Shown piece after piece: positions 1 through 14,200 of a stretch of 64,000 nt of DNA (positions are counted from its first letter, which is position 1; each line of letters opens with the position of its first letter). The translations under genes and the position numbers were made by a program. Under the pieces are notes generated by a model. That model ran no database searches. It had not been told where the DNA came from and saw only the letters and a program-made list of their open reading frames with translations. Where the stretch lies: contig NC_091673.1 in NCBI RefSeq assembly GCF_042453785.1, positions 8,391,001 through 8,455,000 on the forward strand, read 5' to 3'. The DNA comes from Malus domestica. Its lineage: Eukaryota > Streptophyta > Magnoliopsida > Rosales > Rosaceae.

Positions 1-352
1 AAAATTATGAATTAATATCTAAAAAAAGTCGGCAAGGTCGCGCAAGAGGAGCTTCGAGTGACGGGCTGTCAAAGAGAAAAAAATCAAGTCACTCAAAGCT
101 ATGCCCTTTGCCCCGTGTTGTCCCCCTTCGGTTGCTCCCACCCAATAGGCCGAAAAACGTTAGCGTTGCATAAAATAAAATGAAATTTGAACTACAAACA
201 TACAAAATGAAAATGATTGGACTTTAGCAACTTGTAAATATTAGGCAATGCGAATTCAAAGTTGGTAGTTGATAAAATTGTAGTTGGACTTAAACAACTA
301 ACAAATCACATATTGAACTATTAAAAAAAATTTCTTATGTATTCAATTTTCT

Positions 353-374
353 TACACACACACACACACACACA
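353..374. repeat. (AC)n microsatellite
   Basis: About eleven uninterrupted AC dinucleotides in AT-rich intergenic sequence. A length-polymorphic simple repeat with no sign of function. Confidence 0.9.
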
Positions 375-2836
375 AACTCATTTTTATGGTTTTTTTTTTC
401 TTTTTTTCTTATTTCTCATTTTTAAATTCATTTGTAATGATGTGGGATAAGGTTCCTAATATACTGATAAATCTAACAAAAAAATAGACGACGTTGGTAA
501 AAATGACCAATTGTACAATACATTGTTAAGTTCAAGGATTAAAGAAACTAATATGAGAGTTTATGACTAAAATTAGACTACGGAAAAAGTTCATAAACCA
601 TTCTTATAATTACGGGTTTCATATTATATGGGACCACAAAAAGCCCTACTAATGCCAATAAGGACACTTGGTGGCTTGCATAAACACACACTCTTATGGA
701 ACAATTTATGGCTAGAAAAACACATTTTTGTTTTCATGGCAACCCTTAGCATATATGGAGTTAAAGGCATTAATTTTTTGGTGGCAAGGATTTCCACGTT
801 ATCCATTTCTTGTGATATTTTCTTTTGTCAATTGTGACTCACTTTTGGTACCACCAAAATCATGAGTTGATGTGGTAAACTTTAGTACACGTAGAGGGAA
901 CTGAAGTGGTTGTGGCACAACTTGCCGTGTAGGTATAAGTATGAAAAAGAAGAAAAACAAATTCTAAATTTGGTTGTAAGAAAAGAATATAGCTAAGTGA
1001 CAAACTAAAAATCTAAAATGAAACTATATATATCATATGATAACGAACAAATTTTTATGTATATATGAAACACTTGTCATGTAATAAATCGTTTTACTTA
1101 GTATATGCGACATATAGTTGATACGTTCAACTTCTAAGTTATGAAAAAAAAATATACACATTACAATTTGAATAAATTAAATTACGTGCTTGCGTATCTT
1201 AAAAAGAGAAATGCTAATGATACTCTTCAAAATTGACTCTCTACGGACTCTCTGTTATCTCATAGTTGAACGTCAATTCTCATATCAACATTATAAAACA
1301 TTGTGTTACAAACTTGAGGTGGTAGAAAATCTTACTTTTAAGAGAGTCCCTTTACATTTAAAAAAAAATATTTTTCATATATAGGATAAGAATATCTAGA
1401 GTCACAAGCCAGGTCGTCTCATGAACTTTGGGTTATATGGCGATATTTTAGAGAAGAGGGGGTTTGACGTTGAGAAATGTCAATCTTATCTTATCTTTAT
1501 TCTTCATTCCGTACACCGGGAATATTAAAAAATCAACCAACTTGGTTAATTAAATAAGAAGTCTGAAAAAGAAAGAAATCTAATTAATTTATGTGTAAAA
1601 TAAAAAGAGAAAAGAATGCAAAGCATGCACCCACTGACTAAACAGGGGAATTTGAAGGAGACAATGCAGAGGATGTTGCTTAACGCATTTGCCACAAGTT
1701 AGGGACCCTCGTAATCGTAAATGGTGTTGAGTGAGTAGAAATGAAAGGAAGTGAAATATTGCAATGCAAGGCATGGGCACGTGACGGTTGAGTTTTGCCA
1801 TGGTTGAGTATGGACCAAGCTAGTATTGCCTTGTTTAGCATGTGTACAGGTTGTGGATAAATTGTTAATGTAAAGATTATTTTGTTATTTAAAAAGGTTT
1901 AAGATTTTACTGTAAAACTAATTTGTATGCAGATATTAGCTTAATTTTATGTACATATATACAAGATTCTTTATTTTTTGGATGTGAAATATACTCTCTT
2001 AACATGCCTATCGTTAGCTAAATAGCCTAATGAATAACACTTAGAAAGATGTGGATAACCATCCCTTAACAGTTATGTGGTGTTATATATATGTTCATTT
2101 ATTTTATATATGAACCGTCGACAAGATTGACACATAATCAATTAAATTTTAGTATGGTCAATACTTAATATGAGGTGAATAATTCAGAAACATCATGTGA
2201 CATATTTATAGATTATTCGTGGGGTGACCTTGAAAATTGCCGACTGATATTTTCTTTACGGATGACTGTGATTGAAGAATAAGATTGTGTACAAGAGTCG
2301 CATTGTAGTCAAGTCAAATCCTTGAATCGTGGGTTATGTCGGGCATTCTCATGCATCCTAGTTTTGTATCCGAAGCTTATGATTACCCACAATGGATAGG
2401 CCTCTCTCTTACGTTCCAAAAGACTAAAACGCCCTCGGTGGCTCAAGTGGATTTGCACGTTGGCTTAAACCCTAGCTGGAAGTTACAGTGGATTTGCCAT
2501 GCACGTGTAATGTGAGCCGTAGATGTAATCATGTAACGTACACTTGATTCTAACACGTCAATGGATATTTTCCCAAAAGTCAAAACTGACAGGCTTTGAC
2601 CGGGCTTTTAGACCATCTGGGTAGAGTAGAGTAGTGGTCTTGCTTTTCTTCTACTTTCTTCTTCTTTCTTCTTCTTCCCGACAAGTGACACAAGTTGGAC
2701 CGTTGGAAGCTATAAATTAACGTGTATATATGGATTCACACGCCACCTCACTCACGCCTATTCTGAGGTGCAACTCTTTTTACGTTGCCTCCTCCTCATG
2801 CCACTTCGTGTGACATATCATCACACTACTATGACT

Positions 2837-2838
<2 letters not shown>

Positions 2839-2872
<34 letters not shown>
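2839..2872. repeat. (CT)n microsatellite
   Basis: About sixteen uninterrupted CT dinucleotides. CT runs are common in plant 5' leaders and promoters, but no gene follows here. Confidence 0.9.
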
Positions 2873-2874
<2 letters not shown>

Positions 2875-4129
2875 TTTAATTGACAACTTTTTATGAGAAA
2901 TGGGTAACTTGGATGGGTTTTGATCGTCGGAGTTGAGGAGATGAACTTTAATATATACGGCTGTTTGACCATTTCTGTTGTATAACATTTCTTACAGAAG
3001 TATGACATCTTCTGAAGTTTTAGTTTTATAAGATTTTACGTTGATTTCACTCGATATGAATGGTTTGTGAAATGATAAAAATATCTTTGGATGGATATTG
3101 ATCTTTGCAGTTGAAAGACAAAAATATAAGTATCCGACTATGTTATCTGTATAGCATATCACACAAAAACATGAGATATTCTACACATGTTGTGATTCCA
3201 CATGACCCTATGCGGATTCCATCCCCAGTCATGCAGCCTTCTCTCACCGATAAAGAGCAGGGGTTGCATTGGAATTTTAGAAAGGATTAATATTCAAGAA
3301 TCTTGCAAATCCATCGGCTCACTGCTTCGCCGTGCAAGCAAGGAGTACTGGGTTGCTTTATGCTTCCTAGTTCTGGGACACATACAATTTCACCTTTACG
3401 TGCATGGTAAGTGAACTTCAAAACCAAAAAAGAAAAAAGGAGGAGAAAAAAAAAATACTGAACCAAAAGAAAAGGAAAAGAGAGTGCACAGTGGTCATAA
3501 TGTTCCCACACATCTTATGGCCATTCTTATTTGTTAAGTATAGTAATTACTGTCTCTCATGGGGCCGACTGGGCTCACCCTAGCTATACATATAAGTTAT
3601 CTTTGATTCTTGATCAGCCAATCGAATCACTCCACGCATGAAAAATAAGAATTAATTAGATACAAAGCTTTTCACCCTTTCACTTCAAGAATTTGGTGAT
3701 GTACTCCTGTTTGGTTTGCTTACAGATCAGATAAGATTGAGAATGTGTGGAGTGGGTGGAACACAAATCTTTTGATCTTATCTGTTTCTCATCGTAGGGT
3801 AGAACGAGATTCATGTTTGTATATATCCAAGTTATATACTTGCCTAACGTTAAACTAATACAAACCTAAAGTACTTTTATTAGCTTATTACAATTTATAT
3901 AAAAACAATAATAATTTGAAGTAATTTTTACTGTGAGCTGTTATTAGTTAGTTGGTACTCCAAAAAAGGTTACCATGCACTCATTTTTTTACATTATCTC
4001 TTGGAAGCATGTTTTTAGAGAAGCTAATTTTGTTGCTGATGCAACTACTAATATAAGTTTTAGTAGTACAAAGCTCTTATTTGGGATTGTACTATGCCTT
4101 CTGTTGGCAAATATTAGTATTTTGGTTTA

Positions 4130-5100
4130 GGGATATTTTGGATGCGGTCCCTAATCCTTAACATTCTTTGATTAAAACCTTAATAGTATTCAAAGTTTGA
4201 TCAAGGTCCCTTGACTTTGTACACCTCATTATATTACTATTAATATTTATATTTTTATAGTTTTGACATTAATTGTTTAATATTTTTTGAGATTTATAAT
4301 CCTATAAATTTAAAATCCCTCATTATAATACTATTAGAAACGGTTACAATAAAAAAATTTAAACATTTTGATTGAATAAATGGATAAAAACTATGTAAAA
4401 ATAAGAAATAATAAATGGCAAAAGAATGTATCCATAGTGTTAAAAAAATGGTACATTAATAAAGAAGAATGGGTACATTAAAAATAAATTAGGCTACAGA
4501 TAAAATATTAAAAATTATGAATACAAATGAATTTTTAAAAATATAGGCGCTAAAAAAAATTAATACATGGGTACAAAATAAAACTAAAAAAGAGAATACT
4601 AAAAATATAGAAAAAAATGTTGCAAATTAAAAGTGGGTACAAACTAAAAATATAAATATATGATATAAAGTTTAGGCATAAAACATAAATATACCATATG
4701 TAATTTTTCTATCATTGATTAAATATACAATGTCATATGACGGTATACACATGGGTACAAACACAAATAAAACTTTAAAAAATATGGGCACAAAAAGAAA
4801 CTAATATATGGGTACAAATTAAAAATGAAAAGAAAATTGGTACAAATTAAAAAAAATTTGCAAATTAAAAATAGGTACAAACTAAAAATAAAAATATATG
4901 ATAAAAAATTTAGCCATAAATATAAATATACTAATTGTAACATTTTTAACATTAAAGGAATATATTTAAAAATAAAAATATTTTATTATTCAATTAATTA
5001 ATGATGTTATTAATACCCAAGGACCTTGATCAAAAATTGAAAAAGAATAGGATTTGAATCAATAGAGTAACAAAAAGAAGGATGTGAACCTAGTTTTCCC
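4130..5100. mobile_element. Mutator-like non-autonomous transposon, 971 bp
   Basis: The element starts GGGATATTTTGG and ends TAGTTTTCCC. It is flanked by an exact 9-bp direct repeat, TTTGGTTTA, at 4121-4129 and 5101-5109, the duplication length typical of Mutator-like elements. Long imperfect inverted ends include GTTTGATCAAGGTCC near 4196 and its complement near 5030. The interior is very AT-rich and noncoding. It contains many GGGTACAAA-type motifs and an imperfect direct duplication, about 4620-4710 against 4859-4945. No transposase is visible, so it would need one supplied in trans. Confidence 0.75.
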
Positions 5101-5111
5101 TTTGGTTTATT

Positions 5112-5345
5112 TGAATGTTTGGTTTTATGGGCTTAGCCCGTTAGAATTAGGTTTTGTTAGAGATTAGGGTTAGTTTATTATAAATAGGGTGCTTTGTTAT
5201 TCATTAGAGAACAAGTTAGTCACAATGTAGTTTCTTAAGGTTTTGTAGCCGTTTTGGCATTCTCAGTTTATTTAATAATATTCTTATTATTTGTTAGTCT
5301 TGTTCTTTGCAAACTCTGATATTCAACTTTCTATGGCCCAAGCTC
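5112..5345 (+). repeat. Possible LTR remnant with TATA box
   Basis: A block containing TTATAAATAGGG at about 5178, followed by a T-rich leader, looks like the promoter half of a plant LTR. No second copy, primer-binding site or coding region is visible, so this is a tentative call. It starts right beside the Mutator-like element. Confidence 0.3.
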
Positions 5346-8098
5346 TAAACTCTGACCATGGTGCTACTGGATGTACTCGTGATTTTTCTCTTAATTAATG
5401 TTTTTTTAGAGGAAAAAAAAATTTGTTGTCCCAACCACGTAAGGGAAGTACTGTAACTTATGTCTACAATAAACCAAAATGACTTGCCACCCTCCTAACC
5501 ACTGTAATCTGATTGTTCACGTTTTTATTCTCCTGAGGTCTAAAGTTGATTTCCAACTAAGAAACTTGTTTAAGTACAAAAAAAAAGAAAAAAATCAGAA
5601 TTTATCCCTTTCCATCATAAGCTTTTGAAAACAAAGAAGGGGGATTAAAACGTGGGGTTTTTATAAAATTATAAGTAGCTGTAGCCTGTATGCATGTGAC
5701 CGCAATCAAAACCCCATGCATGCATTATGGTTTACGATAATAAGTTTAAAAAATGATTTTTCCTGAATTAAAAAACAAGATGGCAGCTCAAGGTGGAGTA
5801 AAATTCCATCAATCTCTAATTCCTAAGACAATTAATATTGTGAAATATATATTTTAGATATTTAGGGATTTGTGAGAATTTTGCGTAACGAACTATAAAT
5901 GGGATTAGAGTGAGAGAGGAAACTAAGGATGTTGCTTGAAGCATTTGGCATCTCTCTCTCTCTCCAACTTCTTCTTCTTCTTCTTTCACAGCTGCTTTGG
6001 TTTGGGGTCCCTTAATTGCTTTCCTTCCATGATTCCATCCACCCTCGACCTCCCTCCCTCACTCGTGCCTCGTTTGCTGCGCAAGATCTCAGTCGTGAGC
6101 TACCACACGAGCTGCATGCCCTAATATACATATGATATAATATATGTATGTGTGTGTGTATATATATATGTATATATGTTGGAGTCATTTTTAAGCCATG
6201 TCACATTCTCTGTTCCATTATATATTTGATTAGTTATTCTTAAAAAACTAAGATTAGTTCAATTAAAGTATGTAAAAAGGGTAGCTACCCGCTGAACTAT
6301 GTAAAAAACTAAGACTATAATATATATTCTTTTGTTACCTTTGTGGAACACTCTTGTTTGGTCAAACTCAAGCAGACAAAGCTAGACAAAGTCCAAGATC
6401 TTTGGCCAACAACGCCCACTAAACTAAGTTTATCCAATAATTCTCTACAAGGCCAATAATTTCTCAAACCGTCCAATAATTTGGAAGCCCTTGTAACTTA
6501 AATGGTTTTTTTTTGTTGTTGTCAAATTGTAACTGAAACGGTTAAAAGTATAGGTAATATTAGGTAGATAATTTTTTAGATCAAATTTACAAATTAAATG
6601 ATATGTCACAAATAGAAAATAAACACGTTAATCAACACTTAGATAATAATAAAATCATATCAACCATGTCATATAGTTTACAAAATTTAGCTTAAAATTT
6701 TGGTCTCCCTATCATTAACTTAAAAGTATTAACCCATGCACTTTCAAGTTTTAGGGGGCAAAATGAGATCAAAATCGAGTTTCAGAGAGCAAAGAGAAGT
6801 GAACTTTGAGTTTTAGGAAATAAAGTGGCGACTTCTGAGTTACAAGAAGTAAAATGAGATTAAATTCGAGTTCCATTCCAGTCTTCCAGAGGACGTAGCT
6901 AACCTCAAAACTGTGTGTTCGATATCCCATTTTTATCGCCTACATGGAGTTACTAGCATTATAGGAAAAATGTCTTACTTTCTTTGTTTTGTAACACATC
7001 TCTTTCTAAACCTTATTACATTTCAATATATATCAATATATATATATATATAATTTTTTTCTTTTCCATGGTATGATGCGCAATTGCTTGAGTAACGTTG
7101 ATATGAACAACATTAATGGACTCAAATTTCAAAGTTTGAATAAGTATACGACGTGAAGAACAATGGTGATGAAGTGGTAACGTTGCCTTTTGCTGGCTAT
7201 TTGTGCGACACCGTTTGTGACCCTAAACCCTAAAAATGCCCCATATAATTAAGTGAAGTTGGCCTCCACTCTTGTCATCCAGCTCAAGGACTCCTTCGTT
7301 GAATTAGAGTTTAAAGCAATACAGTTCTGCATATGTAGGGTTTAGTACGATGTGTTCTTTTAATTTTTAATTTTATTTCATCAAGTTAAACACATTTTGA
7401 CGTTGCAAATGTGGGCCACAATATTTTTGTATTATTTTTTCTACGGTCATCTATCAATGATTATACGTCCTATGTATTCCCTTGCTAATTAAGATCTCTG
7501 CATTGGTCTGAAAAATCAGGAAATCTGTAATAAAAACTCGGAGAAAGAAAATAAGAAAAGAAGTTAGTTAGCATATCATCATATCCACAGGAATCGATAC
7601 ATTTCAACCCGAAAAGTAGGCCATTATTCACCAATATTCGTTCTCTCATGCTTGAACCTTTTTTTTCTTATACCCCCCCTCCCCTCTCTCCAAATTGGGG
7701 ATTGAGGACAGATCTGAGTAAAAAGTTTGAGAGGAAGAAGTTCCACCACAATCAAATTTCGGGACCGAAACTCGCTTGTGGGGATTTCTCAATTGGAAAT
7801 GTCTAAAGAAATATCGTATTTTGGTTTTAAGTGATATTTTCTCATTAAGTTTGGGGAAGAGCTTACATGAGAAGTCTTGGACGACATGACAAACTCATAA
7901 CCAGAGCTCAACAATATTAACGTTGAGTTCTTGAAGGATTTAGGTATGTAGAGTTCTCTAATTAAGTTTTTTTTTTTGTCGGAAAATTGATAATATATCA
8001 ATGGTTAAAACTTAAAACCGAAGGGAAAAAAACTTGATCCATGTCATGAGGGATATTTAGACAAACTAGACTACATATTAGGGTTCAATCCGCGTCTA
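5346..8098. other. Intergenic DNA, no gene recognised
   Basis: AT-rich sequence with short open frames only. There is a TG/TA simple-repeat run near 6145-6178 and a TA run near 7036-7052. A CT-rich stretch with short T runs lies near 5950. I see no exon chain, tRNA or paired terminal repeats. Confidence 0.5.
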
Positions 8099-8101
8099 TA
8101 A

Positions 8102-10061
8102 GACCATCTCCAATGATGGCTTATAACCTAAAAGTATTTAGCCTAGAAAATTTAGGTTTTAGCCCAGAAACAGTTTTTCTATTCCAACCCTTCTGGCCTA
8201 AAATATTAGCCCGAGATTATCAAAGAATGAATTAAGGCTATTTTTTTTAAATTAACTTTAAAAAAAAATTATGTAGATTATCCTAAATTAATTTTATGAA
8301 CATTTTAACCTAAAAATATTTAAATTCCGATAAATTTTGAAAAATCACTAAATCAATACATGAAAATCATGATAAACCACATAAACTTGATACCAACGAC
8401 ATTTAATAAACCACATAAACTTAAAAAAAAAAGACCATTAATAAACCACATAAACTTATTACAATCGAAAACTCATAGACTACATAAACTTAATAATGAT
8501 ATCCACCATCTTGACTTGGTGATGGACTTGGGTGATAGTCTTGAGATGAATCATTATCTTGAAATATACTCCTTGTGGTATTCATTCGTAAAATTTCCTT
8601 TTGCTTACCACGTAAGTATTTCTTCCTCTCTGGAGTGTATTTGTCGAGGTCCTCCATTATCAAATTAGTTTCGTACCTTTCTTGCTCCCTATTCCCTTCT
8701 TCCTTCATGGCCAAAAGCATTTGGGCCGATTCTTCTTGCCGACGGCACATGTTTTCGTTCATTATTGCCATTTCGCTAGCAAATTGTGCACGTATCGGAT
8801 CTTGGGACTTTCCTTTTCTCTTTGCTTCCTTTTGCTTATCTCTACCTGGGGGCCTTGCAAAAGAAGAAGTTGGGTTCATTTGTTGGACACCTTCATTGTC
8901 GGCAAAATTCACACCTTCATTGACATCATTTGGGAGTGGGGCTTCATTATGAAATAATCTTCTACATTGTTGGTTCGCATCGGTTCCCCACCTCGGACAA
9001 TCCTTGAGGATGTTCCAAGCATGATGCAACTTAAAAGCTTGATTTTTTGGTGTAGTTCTTGTCTTGTAAATTGCCATTGTTTTGTCACCCTATGCAACAA
9101 ATACATAAAAACAATTAGTTGCAAAATACTATTATGTACATGACAACTAAAATATCAACAAAGAAACTCACAATTTCTGAGGCGCCCCTTCCACTAGACA
9201 TGTCAACCATGGCTCTCTCCAAGCTTCCCTTCTACAAAGTGCACACTTTGTTGATAATCTTCCACCAATCATAAATACCACCAACTTTCCTTTGACCGGA
9301 GTTGGAGTTTTCGTGGAACTTATCAACGATTTTACCCCAAAATACCTTTCTATTTTGATTGGTGCCGACGGCACCATTTTCACTAACAGAAATCCATGTC
9401 AAACATAAAACAATATCTTCGTCAAAGGTCCAATTATGACCTCTAACATGCTCTTTTGCCATCTTGAAAATTTTGGAAAAGAGAAGAAATGGTAGAAAGA
9501 AAAATTGGAAGAATTGTAGGAGAAAAGTGAGTTTTGTGTGGATGTTTGAACAAATACATAGGTATTTATAGAGTTTTTGGTTGAGTTTTAAGTTAAATAA
9601 TTTTTTTTTAAATTATTTTAGCCGTTGGATTTAAATTTGGACCGTTAGATTTGATTATGTTTGATCTAAGCCATTGGATTCAATAAATATATAAATATAA
9701 AACAAAAAAAAAACATTTGAACGTGGACCGTCAGATTAAGCAACGGTCCAATTACCACAGCTGTGCGATGGAAAAAAGTAGCCGTTGGCTACAGACATAT
9801 TCTGACACGCCGGGGGACACACCCACATAGGTGGGGTCCACCTCAGCTGGAGCAAGTGTGTTTGGGCGTTTGGGCTTCACATCCCACTTTTCACTCTCAT
9901 TCGTGGGTCCCACTTCAATTTGTGGGCTAAATTTGTGACCGGTATTTGCCTTTATTTTAAGTTTTAGGTTTTAGATTTGGTTTAGGTTTTGGGTTGGATT
10001 GGATTTGGGGGGGGGGAGGGGAAGGGAAAATTTAGGTTATAAGCCACCATTGGAGATGGTC
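8102..10061 (-). mobile_element. PIF/Harbinger DNA transposon carrying ORF1 only
   Basis: The terminal inverted repeats are about 30 bp. The left end reads GACCATCTCCAATGATGG; the right end is its complement with one mismatch in the first 28 bases. The flanking target duplication is TAA at 8099-8101 and 10062-10064, the three-base site preferred by PIF/Harbinger. Inside is one minus-strand gene, the Myb/SANT plus NAM-associated partner protein (ORF1). There is no DDE transposase, so the element is non-autonomous. Subterminal T-rich repeats and a G-run (about 10008-10020) fill the rest. Confidence 0.85.
8490..9462 (-). pseudogene. Harbinger ORF1 (Myb/SANT and NAM-associated) pseudogene
   Basis: In Harbinger transposition ORF1 is the DNA-binding partner of the transposase. 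Exon 1 runs 9462 to 9172, an intron with a GTGAGT donor follows, and exon 2 runs 9089 to 8490; the phases join in frame. The N-terminal half has the SANT-like features NWTFDEDIVLCLTW and DWWKIIN. The C-terminal half has HHAWNILKDCPRW, then RPPGRDKQKEAKRKGKS and a charged helix typical of NAM-associated proteins. One in-frame TAG follows KVCTL, where relatives have tryptophan, so the copy is probably dead. Apart from that codon the frame is open for 296 residues, suggesting recent decay. Plant annotations often label such ORFs GST T3-like; I see no GST domain. Confidence 0.75.
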
Positions 10062-10196
10062 TAACTATGTAGCTTAATCGTTCCCTTGGCCTAAGTTATA
10101 TTAAATTTTAATATTATTCTAATATAACAACTTCTAGAAGTGAATTAGCATATAACATCAACATTCCGAAATTGTGACATGTTACAAATAAATAAC

Positions 10197-10537
10197 TGTT
10201 GAAAACATTAGCAGTTGAAAACATTGGTATTGTTATGAATGCCCACACACATATTTCCAATGCCCACAAATGTGATGTAGACTTTGGAAACAACAGGATC
10301 GTATTTTCAAAGTCATGTGATGTAAATTTCAAAATGTAATAATGCGAGTTGCTCTATAAATAGAGTACTCGACTGCAATCAAAACATACAGAAAGAAAGA
10401 AAGATCAATAACATCATCTATTCCTCCATCTTTTATTTGTCATGCCCTAGTGTTATAGTTACAGTGTGATATTTTACCTCTGCTTCGCTCCTGTCACTAG
10501 TAAAGGTTATCTCTCTAACTTTTACATATTTATAACA
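10197..10537 (+). repeat. Copia 5' LTR
   Basis: 341 bp from TGTTG to AACA. It contains a TATA box (CTATAAATAG near 10352) and matches the 3' LTR from about 10360 on. The following CGTTATCAGTACGAG is a plausible primer-binding site of the kind seen after many plant copia LTRs, though I could not match it to a tRNA here. Confidence 0.85.
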
Positions 10538-11217
10538 CGTTATCAGTACGAGTCTCTAAAACCTAACCATTTTCTCATTTCTTTTCACCGAACGAAAGAA
10601 AGGAAAAAATGGTTCATCTTAGGTTTTTACTGTTCATCTTCTTCCTCTGCCTCAATTGCGCAATATACCCTCGCGACGAACTGTTTGCTCCATGCCTACT
10701 TCTAGTTCTCAACCTAACAGTTACATACATCTTTGATTTCTTATTTGGTGTAGTTCTTGATTACTAATCCAGTATTTATTTATGTTGATTTTACTGCAAT
10801 CTAAGATGGTGCGGTACAATCACCCATCTTGAATTGCAAATTTAATCTTATTGCGATCTAAGATGGTGCGGTATCATCCTCTATCTTGGACTGCAGATTT
10901 AATTTTACTGCAAATTTTAGGTGGAGCGGTATAATCGCCCACCTTGCTATGCGTATTCAAATTTTCCTATTACTGGAATGGTGCGGAATAATTGTCCATC
11001 CTATGTTATATTATTTCAATGAGAATGGTGCGGTACAATCACCATCCTCATTCAACTTGAAAATCTCGAGCATGAAGTTTCGAGTGCTTATCATTTTGGC
11101 CTAAAGATCAAAATGAAAAATTTGTAAGAACCAGAAGTTCTAACACTATGTTCCTCTAGGAATACATATTATTGCAAGTTCTTACACATGTCATTTTCTT
11201 TCAGAAAAGAAAACGGC

Positions 11218-14200
11218 GAACTTGGCGAAGCTTAATTTTGCTGCCCTGAACATTACTGGGAAGAATTACCTTACCTGGGTACTAGATACCAAGATCCATC
11301 TGGAAGTAGGGAATCTTGGCATCAGGGAAGAGAACAACTCATCTTCTTAAGATCGGGCGAAGGCCATGATCTTTATTCGTCGCCATGTTGATGAGGGACT
11401 AAAGAGCGAGTACTTAACGGTTGAAGATCCGTTAGCCCTTTGGAAGACATTGAGAAACATATACAATCACCAGACAACGGTAATTCTTCCAAAGGCTCGC
11501 TATGAGTGGACTCACCTAAGGATCCAAGATTTCAAGTCAGTGGCAGAGTACAATTATGCGTTGTTCAAAATTACATCTTAGATGAAGCTCTGTGGGGATA
11601 CTATTTCTGAGGAAGATTTGTTGAAAAAGACTTTCAGCACATTTCATGCCTCTAACGTGCTTCTGCAGTAGCAGTATAGAACACGAGGCTTCACTGAATA
11701 CAACCAGCTGATATCTGTGCTCTTGGTAGCTGAACAAAACAATGAGCTCCTGATGAAAAATCATCAATCCTGACCTACTGGATCTGCATTATTCCCAGAA
11801 GTGAATGCTGCTTCCCTCGAAGTAAACACCACATCCTCTAGTGGCAATAATCATAAATGAGGACGTGGCCACAATCAAGGTCGGTGGAACAGGAAAGGCA
11901 AGAACCATGGTGGTCAATCTCACAACCATGTTCCAAGGTAAAATTCAGGCCCAAGCTTTAAAAATGTGAATCGCCACAAAGGTAAATCTCACATGAACAA
12001 TGCTCCTAAAAATTCTGAAAGAGCCTGCCATAGGTGTGGTGGTCATGGGCATTAAGCTCGTACTTGTCGTACCCCAAAATCTGGTGGATCTATATCAAGC
12101 CTCCCTTAAGGAGAAGGGTGTCAAGACTAATTTTCTCAACCAAGCTAAACTAATGGATATACCTGATCCAATGTGTGACTTATCAGGGCAGTTGAACACA
12201 ACTCACCTAGATGTTTCGGACTTCATTGTGGAAAAGAACCGACTGAATGATTTATGTTTGATGTACTTTTATTATACTGAACTTGTAGTTTAAAACTAGC
12301 ATTTCAGATTCAATAAAAATGGCATGTAAATTTCCTGTTACAACTTACTTCTAACTCTGATTCCATTACTAAGAGATCATGAATAAAACTATGGTCATTC
12401 TCAAAGCATGAGAAATGACAAAGATATTTGTCTTGCAGACTACACAACTACGCATACAATACTTCGAGATCGAAAGTATTTCTCAAGATTGATGCTTACA
12501 AAAGTAAGGGTAACAACAATATCAGGACCTTCAGATGTAATTGAAAGCTCAGGAAAAGCCCAGATTATGTTACCAAATGGAACAATATTGTCCTTACAGA
12601 ATGCGTTGTACGCTACTTGATATACTCGAAATTTGTTGAGTTTCAAAGACATACGTTTAAATGGATACCACATTGAAACGAAAAGTGCAGAAAATGTGGA
12701 GTATCTATGCATTACCTCCAATGATATCCAGAAACGTATATGGGAGAAGTTGCATGGTTTGTCGAGTGGATTGTATTATACATACATAAAGACAATTGAA
12801 TCACATACTGTCATGAACCAGAAGTTCATTGATTCAAAATTTTACATGCTTTGACATGACCATCTGGGTCATCCAGGATCTACCATGATGCGTAGGATCA
12901 TTACCAACTTTAATGGACATCCATTATTGAGCAGATATATTACTATCACAAATGATAACCTTTGCAAAGCTTGTTCTTAAGGGAAGTTAGTAATTAGATC
13001 ATCATAACTAAAGGTTGATGCTGAATCCCTATCGTTTCTACAAAGAATTCAAGGGGATATTTGTGGGCCTATTCAACCATCCTGTGGACCATTTCGATAT
13101 TTTATGGTTTTGGTTGATGTATCTACTAGATGGTCACATGTTTGTCTCTTGTCTACTCAAAATATAGCTTTTGCGAGACTTCTTACTCAGATAATTAAGT
13201 TACGAGCACAGTTCCCAAATTACCCTATTAAGTCAATCCGACTTGATATTGCTGGTGAATTTACGTCTCAAACCTTTGATGATTACTACATAACGTTAGA
13301 CATTGATGTTGAACACCCTGTTCCTCATGTCCATACTCAAAATGGTCTAGTAGAAGCATTGATCAAGCGGCTTCAGTTAATAGCTCGCACTCTGCTCATG
13401 AAAACAAAATTGCCAGTTTCTGCATGGGGACATGCCAACTTACATGCTGCATCATTGGTTCGATTGAGACTTATAGCCAACTAACAATACTCCTAAGTAC
13501 AACTCGTGTTTGGACATTAGCCAAACATTTTACATTTACGAGTTTTTGGTTGTGCTGTTTATGTGCCTATTGCACCCCTGCAACGCACTAAAGTCGGAAC
13601 TTAGCGTAGACTGGAATTTATGTGGGTTTTGATTCACCATCTATCATTAGATATTTGGAACCTTTGGCAGGTGATATGTTTACAGCTCGTTTTGCTGATT
13701 GTCACTTTGATGAGACAATTTTCCCGTCGTTAGAGGGGAGAAAAGACCGCTCCAGAGGAATGGAAAGAACAGACATGGGTTGTTCCCACATTGTCTCATT
13801 TTGATCCACGTAGCACCTAATGTGAAACTGAAATGAAAATGATCGTTCATCTTCAAAGCATTACCAATAAAATGCCAGATGCATTTAATGATGCTATGAA
13901 AGTGACAAAATCACATATACCAGCTGAAAATGCACCGACAAGAATTGATGTCCATGTTGGACAAAATAAAGTGGCAGCGAATGATTCATCTAGTGCACGC
14001 CTGAAGCGTGGTAGACCCCCAGGTTCAAAAGATTCAGCCCCTTGAAAGAGAAAGACAAGGGCACAACTGAATCCAAATGAAATCATTCAGGAAGAGAAAA
14101 TGAATGACAAATCTACAATTCATAATTCTGGACTTCTGGAAAACGAAAATGTCCTTAATGAGACACATGTCCCTGAAGAGACAGCAGTACATGAGAGCAA

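Larger units (their letters stand above)
1..4120. other. AT-rich intergenic DNA, no gene recognised
   Basis: All open frames here are short (60-75 codons), lie in low-complexity DNA, and none resembles a known family. I see simple repeats and poly-A/T runs but no credible exon chain, RNA gene or LTR pair. A weak promoter or a diverged transposon remnant could be present and missed by eye. Confidence 0.5.

Noticed and set aside
624..837. Overlapping 60-70 codon frames on both strands
   Set aside because: AT-rich intergenic DNA, no family resemblance, no splice partner.
10886..11104. Repeated GATGGTGCGGTA(C/T)AATCA motif before copia gag
   Set aside because: Short diverged leader repeat common in this kind of copia element; reported only as part of the element.
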